This document shows, in pieces, positions 52,362 through 61,430 of a stretch of DNA of 64,000 nucleotides. The notes below the pieces were generated by a model that saw only the letters and a list, made by a program, of their open reading frames with translations, had not been told where the DNA came from and made no database searches. The stretch's first letter is position 1, and every line of letters begins with the position of its first letter. The position numbers were made by a program, and so were the translations under genes. The stretch is taken from contig DYGU01000007.1 in the NCBI GenBank assembly GCA_020724525.1, forward strand, positions 1 to 64,000, read 5' to 3'. The stretch comes from Dehalococcoides mccartyi. GTDB lineage: Bacteria; Chloroflexota; Dehalococcoidia; GIF9; DYGU01.

Positions 52362-52431
52362 ATGCTATTTGCTACCTTCAACAGCCTTGATTTTTGCCAC
52401 ATGAGCCGGGTTTGTATGGGAAAGTAATCGT
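52362..52431. repeat. ~70-bp direct repeat, copy 1 (5' flank of integrase remnant)
   Basis: ATGCTATTTGCTACCTTCAACAGCCTTGATTTTTGCCACATGAGCCGGGTTTGTATGGGAAAGTAATCGT; about 90% identical to 54708-54776. Confidence 0.85.
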
Positions 52432-52570
52432 GCCTAAAGAAAACGAGAAAGACCTGGAAGAGGTTCCGGAGCATATTAAAAGTGAGCTCCAGTTCATTGT
52501 ATTGGACAGTATTGACCAGGCTTCGGAAGTCGCCCTCAAAGTCCCTGAAGAAGCCAAAAGGTGGATTTAA
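52400..52570 (+). pseudogene. Lon protease C-terminal fragment
   Basis: YGKVIVPKENEKDLEEVPEHIKSELQFIVLDSIDQASEVAL resembles the Lon C-terminus. Confidence 0.75.
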
Positions 52571-53251
52571 TCTTTATCCACGGCTCCAGTAATACCAAAG
52601 AAGTCTGGTATTATCAGACTACTTATTTCCCTGATTCTGAAGCCATTAATCTCCCCGGACATCTTCATGAGGGTCAGCCTAAAACCAGTGTTGATGATTA
52701 TGGGGAATGGTTGCATGAGTATATTCTGAAGTAAAGTTACAAAGAGCCAGTTTTAGCCGGTCATTCTTTAGAGGGGCTATTGCTCAGACTTATGCTTTAA
52801 AATACCCTGATAGCCTGAAAGCTCTTATATTGGTGGCTACTGGTGCCCGACTGCGTGTCCATCCTGATTTCCTGGCGGTGATAGCAGCCGGAATAGCCGA
52901 GCCCTCAAAATGACTTAAAGAATTTGTTGAACCGTTATATGCCAGAGTTCCTCTGGAGCTCAGAGCGATAGTGATAAAGAAAGTAATTGAAGTTGGTGTG
53001 ACTGTCCCGCTTAACGATTTTCAGTGCTGTGATAAATTTGACATTATGGACAGAGTTCATGAAATTAAATGTCCCACTCTTATTTTTGTAGCACTGATGA
53101 TAACCTGACGCCGGTAAAATACAACCAGTATTTAGCTAATAAGATTGCCGGTGCTCGTTTGGTTGTCATTGACGGTGGCACTCACTTTGTCTTCATAGAA
53201 AAACCCGATGAAGTCAACCGGGCAATAGACAAATTCTTACAGACTCTGTAG
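52561..53251 (+). pseudogene. Alpha/beta hydrolase pseudogene
   Basis: VDLIFIHGSSNTKEVW...LAGHSLxGAIAQTYALKYPDSLKALILVATGARL...TDDNLTPVKYNQYLANKIAGARLVVIDGGTHFVFIEKP with multiple in-frame stops/frameshift. Confidence 0.85.
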
Positions 53252-53341
53252 AGCCTCCAAAGTAACTACCAGTCTTTCACAGCCTTAATTTGAATTCTGG
53301 CGCTTTGAACAATTTAGACGATTGCGCAGGCTTTTCACACG

Positions 53342-53423
53342 GCCTAACGGTATCGGTATAAAAGAAGTTCGGCAAAGCCGAATTTGAACGGAGCGGAGTG
53401 AAGTCTTTTACACCGTGTTAGGT
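53342..53423 (-). other. attC-like (integron recombination site-like) imperfect hairpin
   Basis: Minus strand: ACCTAAC (RYYYAAC) ... CGGTGTAAAAGA / TCTTTTATACCG ... GTTAGGC (GTTRRRY), 82 bp, loop hairpin TTCGGCTTTGCCGAA. Confidence 0.55.
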
Positions 53424-53465
53424 GAAGTCATGGACGAAAGGGATATTCTCCACTTTCCCAAACTG

Positions 53466-53639
53466 CTACTGCAAAGGTTTCCCGCATAATGGGCATGATG
53501 TCAGTGTTGGTCCAAATAATTGTCGGAGAACTCCACTCCCATAAACGCATTCTGCACATATAAAGTGTGTATTAGGACAGACTTTTCCTCCATAAACATC
53601 CTTTTCTTTACCGCAAGCATCGCATTTTCTCTTTGGCAT
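53466..53639 (-). CDS. 57-aa CxxC zinc-ribbon/RING-like small protein
   Basis: MPKRKCDACGKEKDVYGGKVCPNTHFICAECVYGSGVLRQLFGPTLTSCPLCGKPLQ; 13 bp after the TPR gene stop; not in supplied ORF track. Confidence 0.65.
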   Translation of the reverse strand: MPKRKCDACGKEKDVYGGKVCPNTHFICAECVYGSGVLRQLFGPTLTSCPLCGKPLQ

Positions 53640-53652
53640 CTTTGAACTCCTT

Positions 53653-54480
53653 TCACTTTAGCCATCTTCCAAAGCGGTCAAGAAATCTGCCTTTGGGCAA
53701 TTGTTGCTCGATCTCGGTAAGATCTTTCTTTGCTTCAGCAATCCAATAATCTCCTAATTCTTTCTCCTCCTCTTGTAAAACGCCCCGATGAGGATGTGAA
53801 GAGGCCAATAAAACCTTCTTGAGTTCCTTGGCTGCCGAAGTAATGTCCCCTTTCTCCCTATATAGCTTGCCCAACTTATATCCACAAACAAGTTCTCCAA
53901 TCGTAGGTGGCTCGTCTGGACTACGAGATTCGTGACGTTCTACTATTTTGAGACATTTTATGGCATACTCTATATCACGCGTAGCCCAAAGGTCCCCGAG
54001 CAACAAATACAAAAAGGCTATTTGGGGGAAGTCCTTTAACAAGTATAATGCATCGTCTCTCTTTCCTTTTTCTCGCAACAAGTCGCCAAAAACCGTGCGA
54101 GGAATTGGAGTCGTCATGAGATCTCTTAACATGCCCACTTTAGCTACATTCTTCTTGAGATCAATTCTATCTTCAAGGAAATCCATATACGCTACAAACT
54201 GCTCATGGCTTTCTTTACCTAGGACAAACCTCTGTAATTCTTGACCTGATAGACCTATAATCTTACCTATAGCCTGCCTAGCACGAAGTAGCTCTTCTTG
54301 AGCCTTTTCTAAATCCCCTTGTTTGGCATATATATGCATCAGAAGACCATAAACAATGGCTTCCTCAACAGGGTTGAGTCTTGCCTGAACTGCACTCCTG
54401 CACTTTGTTATCACTTGAGCTGGATTCTCGACTCTTTCAAATGAATTCAAACATTCAAAAAAGAGCTGTTCTGTCTCCAT
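53653..54480 (-). CDS. TPR-like repeat protein of unknown function
   Basis: Helical repeats (YGLLMHIYAKQGDLEKAQEELLRAR; YKLGKLYREKGDITSAAKELKKVL); GGAGGT RBS upstream. Confidence 0.7.
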   Translation of the reverse strand: METEQLFFECLNSFERVENPAQVITKCRSAVQARLNPVEEAIVYGLLMHIYAKQGDLEKAQEELLRARQAIGKIIGLSGQELQRFVLGKESHEQFVAYMDFLEDRIDLKKNVAKVGMLRDLMTTPIPRTVFGDLLREKGKRDDALYLLKDFPQIAFLYLLLGDLWATRDIEYAIKCLKIVERHESRSPDEPPTIGELVCGYKLGKLYREKGDITSAAKELKKVLLASSHPHRGVLQEEEKELGDYWIAEAKKDLTEIEQQLPKGRFLDRFGRWLK

Positions 54481-54580
54481 TTTTTATCACACCTCCTACA
54501 TGTACTGTCTCACCTGGAGTTTTATCCCCTCGTCCACAATTTCGCCTAACTTGTGCATAACCCGCACTGCGCTTATTTTT

Positions 54581-54707
54581 CCATTTTAGCTTCATTCTAT
54601 CTAACCAGCTTTGAAGTTTCCCCAGCATCTTGTTGGAAATGTGGGTATAAACTTCTGTTGTCTTGCTACTGTTATATCCAAAGAACACTCCAATACTTCT
54701 GTTTTGG
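54581..54707 (-). pseudogene. Tyrosine recombinase/integrase C-terminal remnant, copy 2
   Basis: GYNSSKTTEVYTHISNKMLGKLQSWLDRM resembles the LGHSSSKTTEIYTHVS motif with catalytic Tyr. Confidence 0.75.
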
Positions 54708-54776
54708 ATGCTATTTGCTACCTTTAACAGGCTTGATTTTCGCTACATAAGCCAGGTTGTATGGGAAAGTAATCGT
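54708..54776. repeat. ~70-bp direct repeat, copy 2
   Basis: See 52362-52431. Confidence 0.85.
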
Positions 54777-54942
54777 TATTCTCCCCACCATTCCCCTGCT
54801 GATTTTTATATTCGCTCTCATTCGTGTCTTCAATATACCCAGCTCCTGGAGATTACACAATCCGCTCCATTGTTTAATACCCAAGGCATTCTGGGGGCTT
54901 CGCCTCTTACGTAATCGCTTTGTGGATTGATAAGGAGATACC

Positions 54943-54965
54943 CCTTACATTATTTCCAGTCTGAC
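54943..54965. repeat. 23-bp direct repeat (right boundary; within the 3' end of the KH gene)
   Basis: CCTTACATTATTTCCAGTCTGAC; see 49149-49171. Confidence 0.8.
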
Positions 54966-55175
54966 CCGAGTACCCTCTTTGGTTGCCGCGACACGCAAGA
55001 GAGTACGCATCGCCTCGGCTACCCGTCCTTGCCTGCCGATAACTCTCCCTTTGTCCTCGGGGGCAACCTCCAACCTCAGCACTACTAAACCCCTCTCACC
55101 CGCCTCCTCAGTAACTTTTACACCTTCAGGTGTGGTAACAATAGATTTGGCAATATACTCTATTAACTCCTTCAT
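54945..55175 (-). CDS. khpA: KH-domain RNA-binding protein (KhpA/YlqC)
   Basis: [28 protein letters not shown]; after rpsP. Confidence 0.93.
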   Translation of the reverse strand: MKELIEYIAKSIVTTPEGVKVTEEAGERGLVVLRLEVAPEDKGRVIGRQGRVAEAMRTLLRVAATKEGTRVRLEIM

Positions 55176-55474
55176 TTTGCCCCCCTGGTAGTTGATTTGG
55201 TTCTCGACTTCTTTACTGTACCTGGTTTGAGTTTCTCCATAATACCCAATTTTGTGAGTAAGGTTAACACTGTATCAGATGGCTGGGCTCCATATTTTAG
55301 CCACTTTATTGCCTTTTCTTCATCAATAGAAATAGTTCCCGGATTGGTTAAAGGATTGTAATGCCCAATAACTTCAATAAAAGCTCCATCCCGAGGGGCT
55401 TGAGCCTCAGCTATTACCACCCGATAAATCGGCTTATTTTTGGCTCCAACTCTCCTTAACCTTATCCTGACCAT
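55172..55474 (-). CDS. rpsP: 30S ribosomal protein S16
   Basis: [41 protein letters not shown]. Confidence 0.97.
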   Translation of the reverse strand: MVRIRLRRVGAKNKPIYRVVIAEAQAPRDGAFIEVIGHYNPLTNPGTISIDEEKAIKWLKYGAQPSDTVLTLLTKLGIMEKLKPGTVKKSRTKSTTRGAK

Positions 55475-55682
55475 GTTCTTCGACTTAAATACCCCTTTGT
55501 TTTTCTCGGTTATTATCCTTTAACCCATCATACCTGTCAATAGCTCATCACAAGAGTGATGCAATGAAAAGGCTGCGTCCCTCATCCCAGTAAAGAGGCT
55601 CAAAAGCCGATGGCTAATTGCCTAAAATAATATATAAAGGGGCTCAAAGGCCCAAAACTGGTTAAAAAGGAGGAGCACAGCC

Positions 55683-56547
55683 ATGAAATATTATGGCATA
55701 GACATCCACAAAAAGTATAGTGTTTACACGCTTATCAATGAGGAAGGTGTGGTTCTGGAAAGAGGAAAGATAGCTAATGAACCAGAGGCTTTTGCCAGAG
55801 TGATGAACCACTCAACCGAAAAGGCTAAAGCAGTTATTGAAGCTATCGGTAACTGGTATTACATCCATGACCTTTTAGAAGAACTGATAGAAGAAGTGTA
55901 TGTAGCTCATCCCCAGCGTACTAAAGATATTGCCTCAGCCAGGGTGAAAACAGACAAAGTCGATGCTACTACTTTAGCCCAACTACTACGAACCGACTTT
56001 ATCCCCAAATCCTTTGTCCCTTCCCGTGAAGTCAGGGAACTAAGGGAACTTTTGAGATATCGAGCTTCATTAGTGAGGATGAGGACAAGGATAAAGAACA
56101 AAATTCATGCTCTACTTACTAAAAATGGGCTTAAGCATCCATTTAGTGACCTATTCGGCAAAGCTGGCAGGAAGTGGCTTACCAATCTGGAGTTAAGACC
56201 GGTATATCGTAATGCTCTTGAGGGATATTTACGCATCCTTGATGTATTAGATAGAGAAATCCTTCCAGTAACCCGGGAGATAAATGCCAGAGCCCCGGCT
56301 AATCCTGGAGCCAGGCTTTTAGTCTCAATTCCAGGAATTGGGCATTGTACAGCGCTACTTATCCTCCTGGTTAAGGTGGATATTGACTGAGTCGGCTTCT
56401 ATTGCAGCCCGCTATCCAGGAAAGTTACAGAGGTTCCGTCAGAAGGTATCAAGAAGGCATGGAGCTAAGACGGCAAACATTGCTCTGGCAGAGAGAGATA
56501 TTAAGGATAGGTTATTACCTACTAAAGAAAGGAGAGAGGTACCATGA
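55683..56547 (+). mobile_element. IS110-family transposase remnant (premature stop, internal deletion, frameshift)
   Basis: MKYYGIDIHKKYSVYTLINEEG (DEDD domain), LLVSIPGIGHCTALLILL, then RRHGAKTANIALA and out-of-frame EILRIGYYLLKKGERYHE. Confidence 0.85.
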
Positions 56548-56802
56548 GTGAGCCGGGCAGCCCCTCTTGCTAAACTGACCCCGTAGGAGGGTCCTGAGGG
56601 TGATTGGGCGCCCGATCCTGTCAACACTGTGTGCCATAAGAGCACGGATAGATGTTTGCCCAATGGTCAATAGAGACCCATAAGGATTCGGGCAAAGGAG
56701 CTTGACAAAGGCAGCCTTTTCATAGATGTTGAGCAATTATTGCCCGTCATCAAAGTTTTTTGGGCAACTTTTGCTTTGAGCTTGTGCTATAATTCCCAAA
56801 GT

Positions 56803-57513
56803 ATGAAGGTATATCATCTCCACAGTTGGCAAGTAACTATCAAACAAGCTGAAGAAATCCAGAAAAGCTTGGCAACAAAGTTATCCCTGAAAAATGAGAT
56901 GGTTAACCCCCGTCTTATTGCTGGTGTTGACATTTCTCACCCGGATTCCAGAGGAATTGCCTCAAGTGCTATAGTCGTCCTCAGTTATCCTGATTTCACC
57001 CCCATTGAAACTCAAACCGCCGAAGGTAAACTGACTTTCCCTTATATACCCGGCTTGCTTTCTTTCCGCGAATCACCGTTAATCTTGGCTGCCTGCGAAA
57101 AGCTGTCAATTACCCCAGACCTTATCCTGGTAGACGGTCAGGGGATTTGTCATCCACGAGGTTTCGGACTGGCTTCCCATCTAGGTCTTCTCCTTAATAC
57201 TCCGACCATAGGCTGCGCCAAATCCCTCCTCTATGGCAAGCACGAGCCGGTAGACACCAAAGCCGGTTCCTGTAAAGAGATTACCGACCAAAGAGCGGTT
57301 ATTGGAGCTGTCCTGAGAACCAAAACTGGAATAAGCCCCATTTATGTCTCAATCGGTCACAAAGTTGACCTGCCCACTGCTCTCTACTGGGTAATGGCAT
57401 GCTGCCGTGATTACCGAATCCCGGAGCCAACACGCTTAGCTCATAGAGCAGCCAGTAATAAGGCATTATCAATCCCACTACCAACTGGGCAACAACCAGA
57501 ACTTTTCAATTAA
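56803..57513 (+). CDS. nfi: Endonuclease V
   Basis: IAGVDIS, FRESPLILAACEKL, LILVDGQGICHPRGFGLASHLGLLL, GCAKSLL. Confidence 0.94.
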   Translation: MKVYHLHSWQVTIKQAEEIQKSLATKLSLKNEMVNPRLIAGVDISHPDSRGIASSAIVVLSYPDFTPIETQTAEGKLTFPYIPGLLSFRESPLILAACEKLSITPDLILVDGQGICHPRGFGLASHLGLLLNTPTIGCAKSLLYGKHEPVDTKAGSCKEITDQRAVIGAVLRTKTGISPIYVSIGHKVDLPTALYWVMACCRDYRIPEPTRLAHRAASNKALSIPLPTGQQPELFN

Positions 57514-57526
57514 AGGAAGGTGCAAT

Positions 57527-58631
57527 ATGCAAGAGGAAAAAGAAAAGCTGGAAGTCTTATACCGCCGAATTTCAGATATAATGGTGCATCTTTGACATCC
57601 CGGGTAAAGAAGCAGAAATTGCCAGGCTGGAAGCAGAAACAATCAGTCCCGATTTCTGGCTTGACCCTCAAAGAGCCAAAACAATCATGAAGAAGTTAGA
57701 ATCCCAGAGGGAATCCGTCTTTACCTGGCGCTCCCTGGAGGGAAAAGCCAGGGAACTTTCCCTTCTCTTAGACTTAGCTATCGAGAGTAAGGACCACAGC
57801 CTTAAGGCAGAAATTGAGTCCGAAATTCACAAGTTAACGACACAACTTGAGGAGCTGGAAACTCGCTTGATGCTTAGCGGTGAATATGATGCCCGCAGTA
57901 CTCTTCTTGCCATTCACGCCGGCGCCGGAGGCACCGAATCGCAGGATTGGGCAGAGATGCTTCTGAGGATGTACCTGCGCTGGGCAGAACAACACGGCTA
58001 CCAAACCCAAATTCTCGACCTGTCTCCGGGCGAGGAAGCCGGTATCAAAAGTGCTACCATAGAGGTAATAGGTGATTATACTTATGGCTACCTCAAATCA
58101 GAATATGGTGTCCACCGTCTGGTTCGTCTTTCCCCCTTTGATGCCGACCGAGCCCGGCATACTTCTTTTGTTCTGGTTGAAGTTTTGCCCGAAGCCGAAA
58201 AGGATATAGATGTTAAGATAAATCCAGAAGACTTAAAAATTGAGACCTTCAGGTCGAGTGGTCCCGGCGGGCAACATATGCAAAAAACAAGCACTGCGGT
58301 TAGAATAACCCATATTCCGACGGGAATAGTTGCTACCTGTCAGAGCCAGCGCTCTCAATATCAAAATAAAGAAAGTGCCCTCAAAGTGCTTTACGCCCGC
58401 TTGCTCCAGCAGGAACAAGCTGAAAGGGAAGAGGAAATAGCCCGGCTTAAAGGAAAACGTATCGAAGCTGGCTGGGGTAACCAGATTAGAAGCTATGTTT
58501 TGCATCCCTACAAAATGGTAAAAGACCACCGCACTGGATATGAAACCAGTAACGCTACCAGCGTCCTTGATGGAGAACTGGATCAGTTCATCAAAGCTTT
58601 TCTCCGCTCTGAAATAGGGGAAGAAAAATGA
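57527..58631 (+). CDS. prfB: Peptide chain release factor 2 with programmed +1 frameshift at 57590-57596
   Basis: 0-frame MQEEKEKLEVLYRRISDIMVHL-TGA; CTTTGAC slip then DIPGKEAEIARLEAETISPDFWLDP; GGQ in SSGPGGQHMQKTSTAVRI. Confidence 0.95.
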
Positions 58632-59896
58632 TTAGGCGTATCTTACTGTTAGCTGCTCTGCTGCTTCTCTTGATTCTTCCAGCTATCCCGGCTTCCGTTA
58701 TCGCACAGGAAAAGATTTCTCTTCTTGACAGCACCGTTGATATTTATTTCCCCCAGGCTCTCATCTTCAATATTAAGGTGGAAAGTTCCACTGATATTAC
58801 CAAGCTTCGGCTCCATTATGAGGTAGACAGGATGAACTATGCCCAGGTCGTCAGCGAAGCCTGGCCTAAATTCACCCCGGCACCTAAAGTAGCTACAAAA
58901 TGGGTCTGGGACATGAGAAAAGCCACCTTGCCTCCCGGAGCCACCATAAAATACTGGTGGACTGTTGAAGATGCTGCTGGAAAAAAACTCAAAACACCAG
59001 CGAAGACACTCCAGTTTAATGACTTGCGTTATAAATGGCAGAGCTTAAATACTCCCCAGCTAAGTCTTTTCTGGTATGAAGGTAGCCGCGTCTTTGCTGA
59101 AGATTTGCTCACTATCTCCCAACAAGCCCTGAACCGATTGGCTACAGACACTGGCATCCGCCCTGAAAGACATATCAATATATATATCTACGCCAGCACC
59201 CAGGACCTTCAAGGAGCTATGATTTTCCCCAGGGAATGGACCGGGGGGGCTGCTTATCCCGAGTACGGCATCATTGTCCTCGGGATTTCTCAGAGGCAAC
59301 TGGACTGGGGCAAAAGAGCTTTAGCCCATGAACTGGCTCATCTGATAGTCCACCAAGCCACCTTCAGCCCCTATGGTGATGTTCTGCCCACCTGGCTTGA
59401 TGAAGGCTTAGCTATGTATGCTGAAGGCGACCCAGACCCAGACCTCCAGTTCTGGCTAAAGAAAGCTATTAAGGAGCAAAAGCTTATTTCCGTTCGCAGT
59501 CTGTTCAGCCCCTTTTCGGCTAAAGCCGGGATAGCCTATGTTTCCTACGCCCAAAGTGATAGTATCATCCGCTTCCTTATCCAGAATTACGGCAAAGATA
59601 AAATGTTTCAGCTCTTGCATTTTCTCAAGGAAGGCAATACTTATGATGAAGCTTTGACTAAAGCCTACGGTTTTGACACTGAAGGACTGGATGCTCGGTG
59701 GGGGAGCACATTTGTAGTCAAGGTAGCGCCACTACTTATAGAAAAAAAGCCACTTCATCCTGCTCTGATTGCCTTATTATCAGCCTTGGCTACTTTCGTC
59801 GCAGTAGTAATTGCTTTTGCCATAGAAGAGTGGAGTTGGCAGCGCACATCATGGAGATGGTCCTTCCTCTGGGAAAACCAACTAACAAAAGGATAA
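58628..59896 (+). CDS. Peptidase MA-like (gluzincin) membrane/secreted metalloprotease
   Basis: Signal peptide, ALAHELAHLIVHQ zinc motif, WLDEGLAMYAEGD, C-terminal TM. Confidence 0.85.
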   Translation: MIRRILLLAALLLLLILPAIPASVIAQEKISLLDSTVDIYFPQALIFNIKVESSTDITKLRLHYEVDRMNYAQVVSEAWPKFTPAPKVATKWVWDMRKATLPPGATIKYWWTVEDAAGKKLKTPAKTLQFNDLRYKWQSLNTPQLSLFWYEGSRVFAEDLLTISQQALNRLATDTGIRPERHINIYIYASTQDLQGAMIFPREWTGGAAYPEYGIIVLGISQRQLDWGKRALAHELAHLIVHQATFSPYGDVLPTWLDEGLAMYAEGDPDPDLQFWLKKAIKEQKLISVRSLFSPFSAKAGIAYVSYAQSDSIIRFLIQNYGKDKMFQLLHFLKEGNTYDEALTKAYGFDTEGLDARWGSTFVVKVAPLLIEKKPLHPALIALLSALATFVAVVIAFAIEEWSWQRTSWRWSFLWENQLTKG

Positions 59897-59899
59897 CCA

Positions 59900-60589
59900 T
59901 TGAAAAAGTCTTTTACTGTTCATGACCTACCATTGTCGGAGCGACCCCGGGAAAGACTCTTGAAACTGGGCGCTGAAGCCCTTTCTGCCCAGGAAGTCCT
60001 GGCTTTAATCCTGGGGCGTGGGACTAAAGGCGAGTCAGTTATGATTACAGCTCAAAATCTCCTTAAAGAATTCGGTAACCTTAAGGGGATTGCCAATGCT
60101 TCTATAGAGGAATTAACCAGAATAAAAGGCATCGGTCAGGCTAAAGCTGCCCAGCTTAAAGCTGCCTTCGAACTCACTAAACGCCTCGAAAATCCTCTCG
60201 ACGAAACTCTGAGACCAGCCATTAAGTCCCCGGAAGATGCGGTTAAGGTAGTGAAAGGGAAACTTAAGGATAAGAAAAAGGAACATTTCTGGATACTTTC
60301 CTTGGATACCCGGAATCATTTAATAAATGGCAAAGAAGTCTCTGTAGGCAGCCTTGATACCAGTATTGTCCATCCCCGAGAAGTTTTCAAGGAAGCTATC
60401 TCTGCCAGCGCCGCTTCTGTTATTTTCATCCATAATCACCCCTCCGGCGATCCAGAGCCTTCTGAAGAAGACATTAAATTGACCAAGCGGCTGACTCAAG
60501 CTGGCGAAATTATCGGCATTGATATCCTTGACCATATCATTGTTGGCAACAAAAAATACCTGAGCCTGAAAGCCAGAAACCTTTTCTGA
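59900..60589 (+). CDS. radC: RadC family JAB/MPN protein
   Basis: LPLSERPRERLLKLG, HhH, VIFIHNHPSGDPEPSEEDIKLTKRL. Confidence 0.95.
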   Translation: MKKSFTVHDLPLSERPRERLLKLGAEALSAQEVLALILGRGTKGESVMITAQNLLKEFGNLKGIANASIEELTRIKGIGQAKAAQLKAAFELTKRLENPLDETLRPAIKSPEDAVKVVKGKLKDKKKEHFWILSLDTRNHLINGKEVSVGSLDTSIVHPREVFKEAISASAASVIFIHNHPSGDPEPSEEDIKLTKRLTQAGEIIGIDILDHIIVGNKKYLSLKARNLF

Positions 60590-60595
60590 AAGCCG

Positions 60596-61430
60596 ATGGT
60601 TGCTGAGACACAGCAACAATATAGACCAGAAGCTCAGAAGGTAGCCAAACTCGAAGAAGACCTTTTGGTTATGGGTCAGTCAAAGGGCTACATAAGCATT
60701 AGTCACGACCGAGGACGAGTCACCTATGCTGCCACAGGTAAAAGCTACAACTTTAAGGACCCTGAAGAAATGATAAGAGCTCAGGTATATGTAGAGCTAA
60801 TAGAAAAATATAAGTATCCCCCAGACAGGATTGATACTGAAATCCAGCCACCCCGTCGTGAGCCTAAACTTCCTGCCGACATAGTAGTTTACGAAAAGAT
60901 GTGGAATAAATGCTATATATGCGTGGAAGTAAAGGATAAGGAGACCGATAAAGACATCGAGGTAGCTAAGAGAGAAGGTTTGGGCAATGCCACCCTGCTT
61001 GATGCCCAATACCTTTTGCTTGCCTGTGGTTCCGAAAGGCTTGCCTACGATGTTTATAAAAAACCTCCCTTGGAGGAATTAGAAAAATATCGGATAGCTG
61101 ATATCCCTATTGCCTATGGCAAAGAGCCAGAGTTCAAATATAAAAAAGGGCGACCCTCAATGGGATTTAAGAAAGGTTTCCTTTAATGAGCTTGAGCAAG
61201 AGTTTCAGCTTTGCCACGACCGAATTTGGGAAGGTGGCAAGAGAGACCCAGCCATTGCCTTTGACGAAATGAGCAAATTGGTGTTCACCAAAATCTATGA
61301 CGAGAGGTTTACTAAAAATGGTGAATATTACCGCTTCCAGATTGGTCTCAGGAAGAGCAAAGGGACGTTGCCCGCAGAATTAAGGAAATTTACGCCGAAG
61401 TGCAAGAGAAGGAGACTGAAGTATTTTTGT
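60596..61430 (+). pseudogene. HsdR_N-type nuclease domain + N-6 methylase N-terminal portion, frameshifted and truncated (decayed R-M subunit)
   Basis: ADIVVY...CYICVEVKDKETD (PD-(D/E)xK-like); shift near 61150 to FNELEQEFQLCHDRIWEGGKRDPAIAFDEMSKLVFTKIYDER; second shift to EEQRDVARRIKEIYAEVQEKETEVFL; catalytic methylase core absent. Confidence 0.75.

Noticed and set aside
54544-54690. A complete second attC upstream of the TPR gene
   Set aside because: GCCTAAC is present, but no GTTRRRY partner was found within ~140 bp on the other side; at best a half site or attI-like junction.
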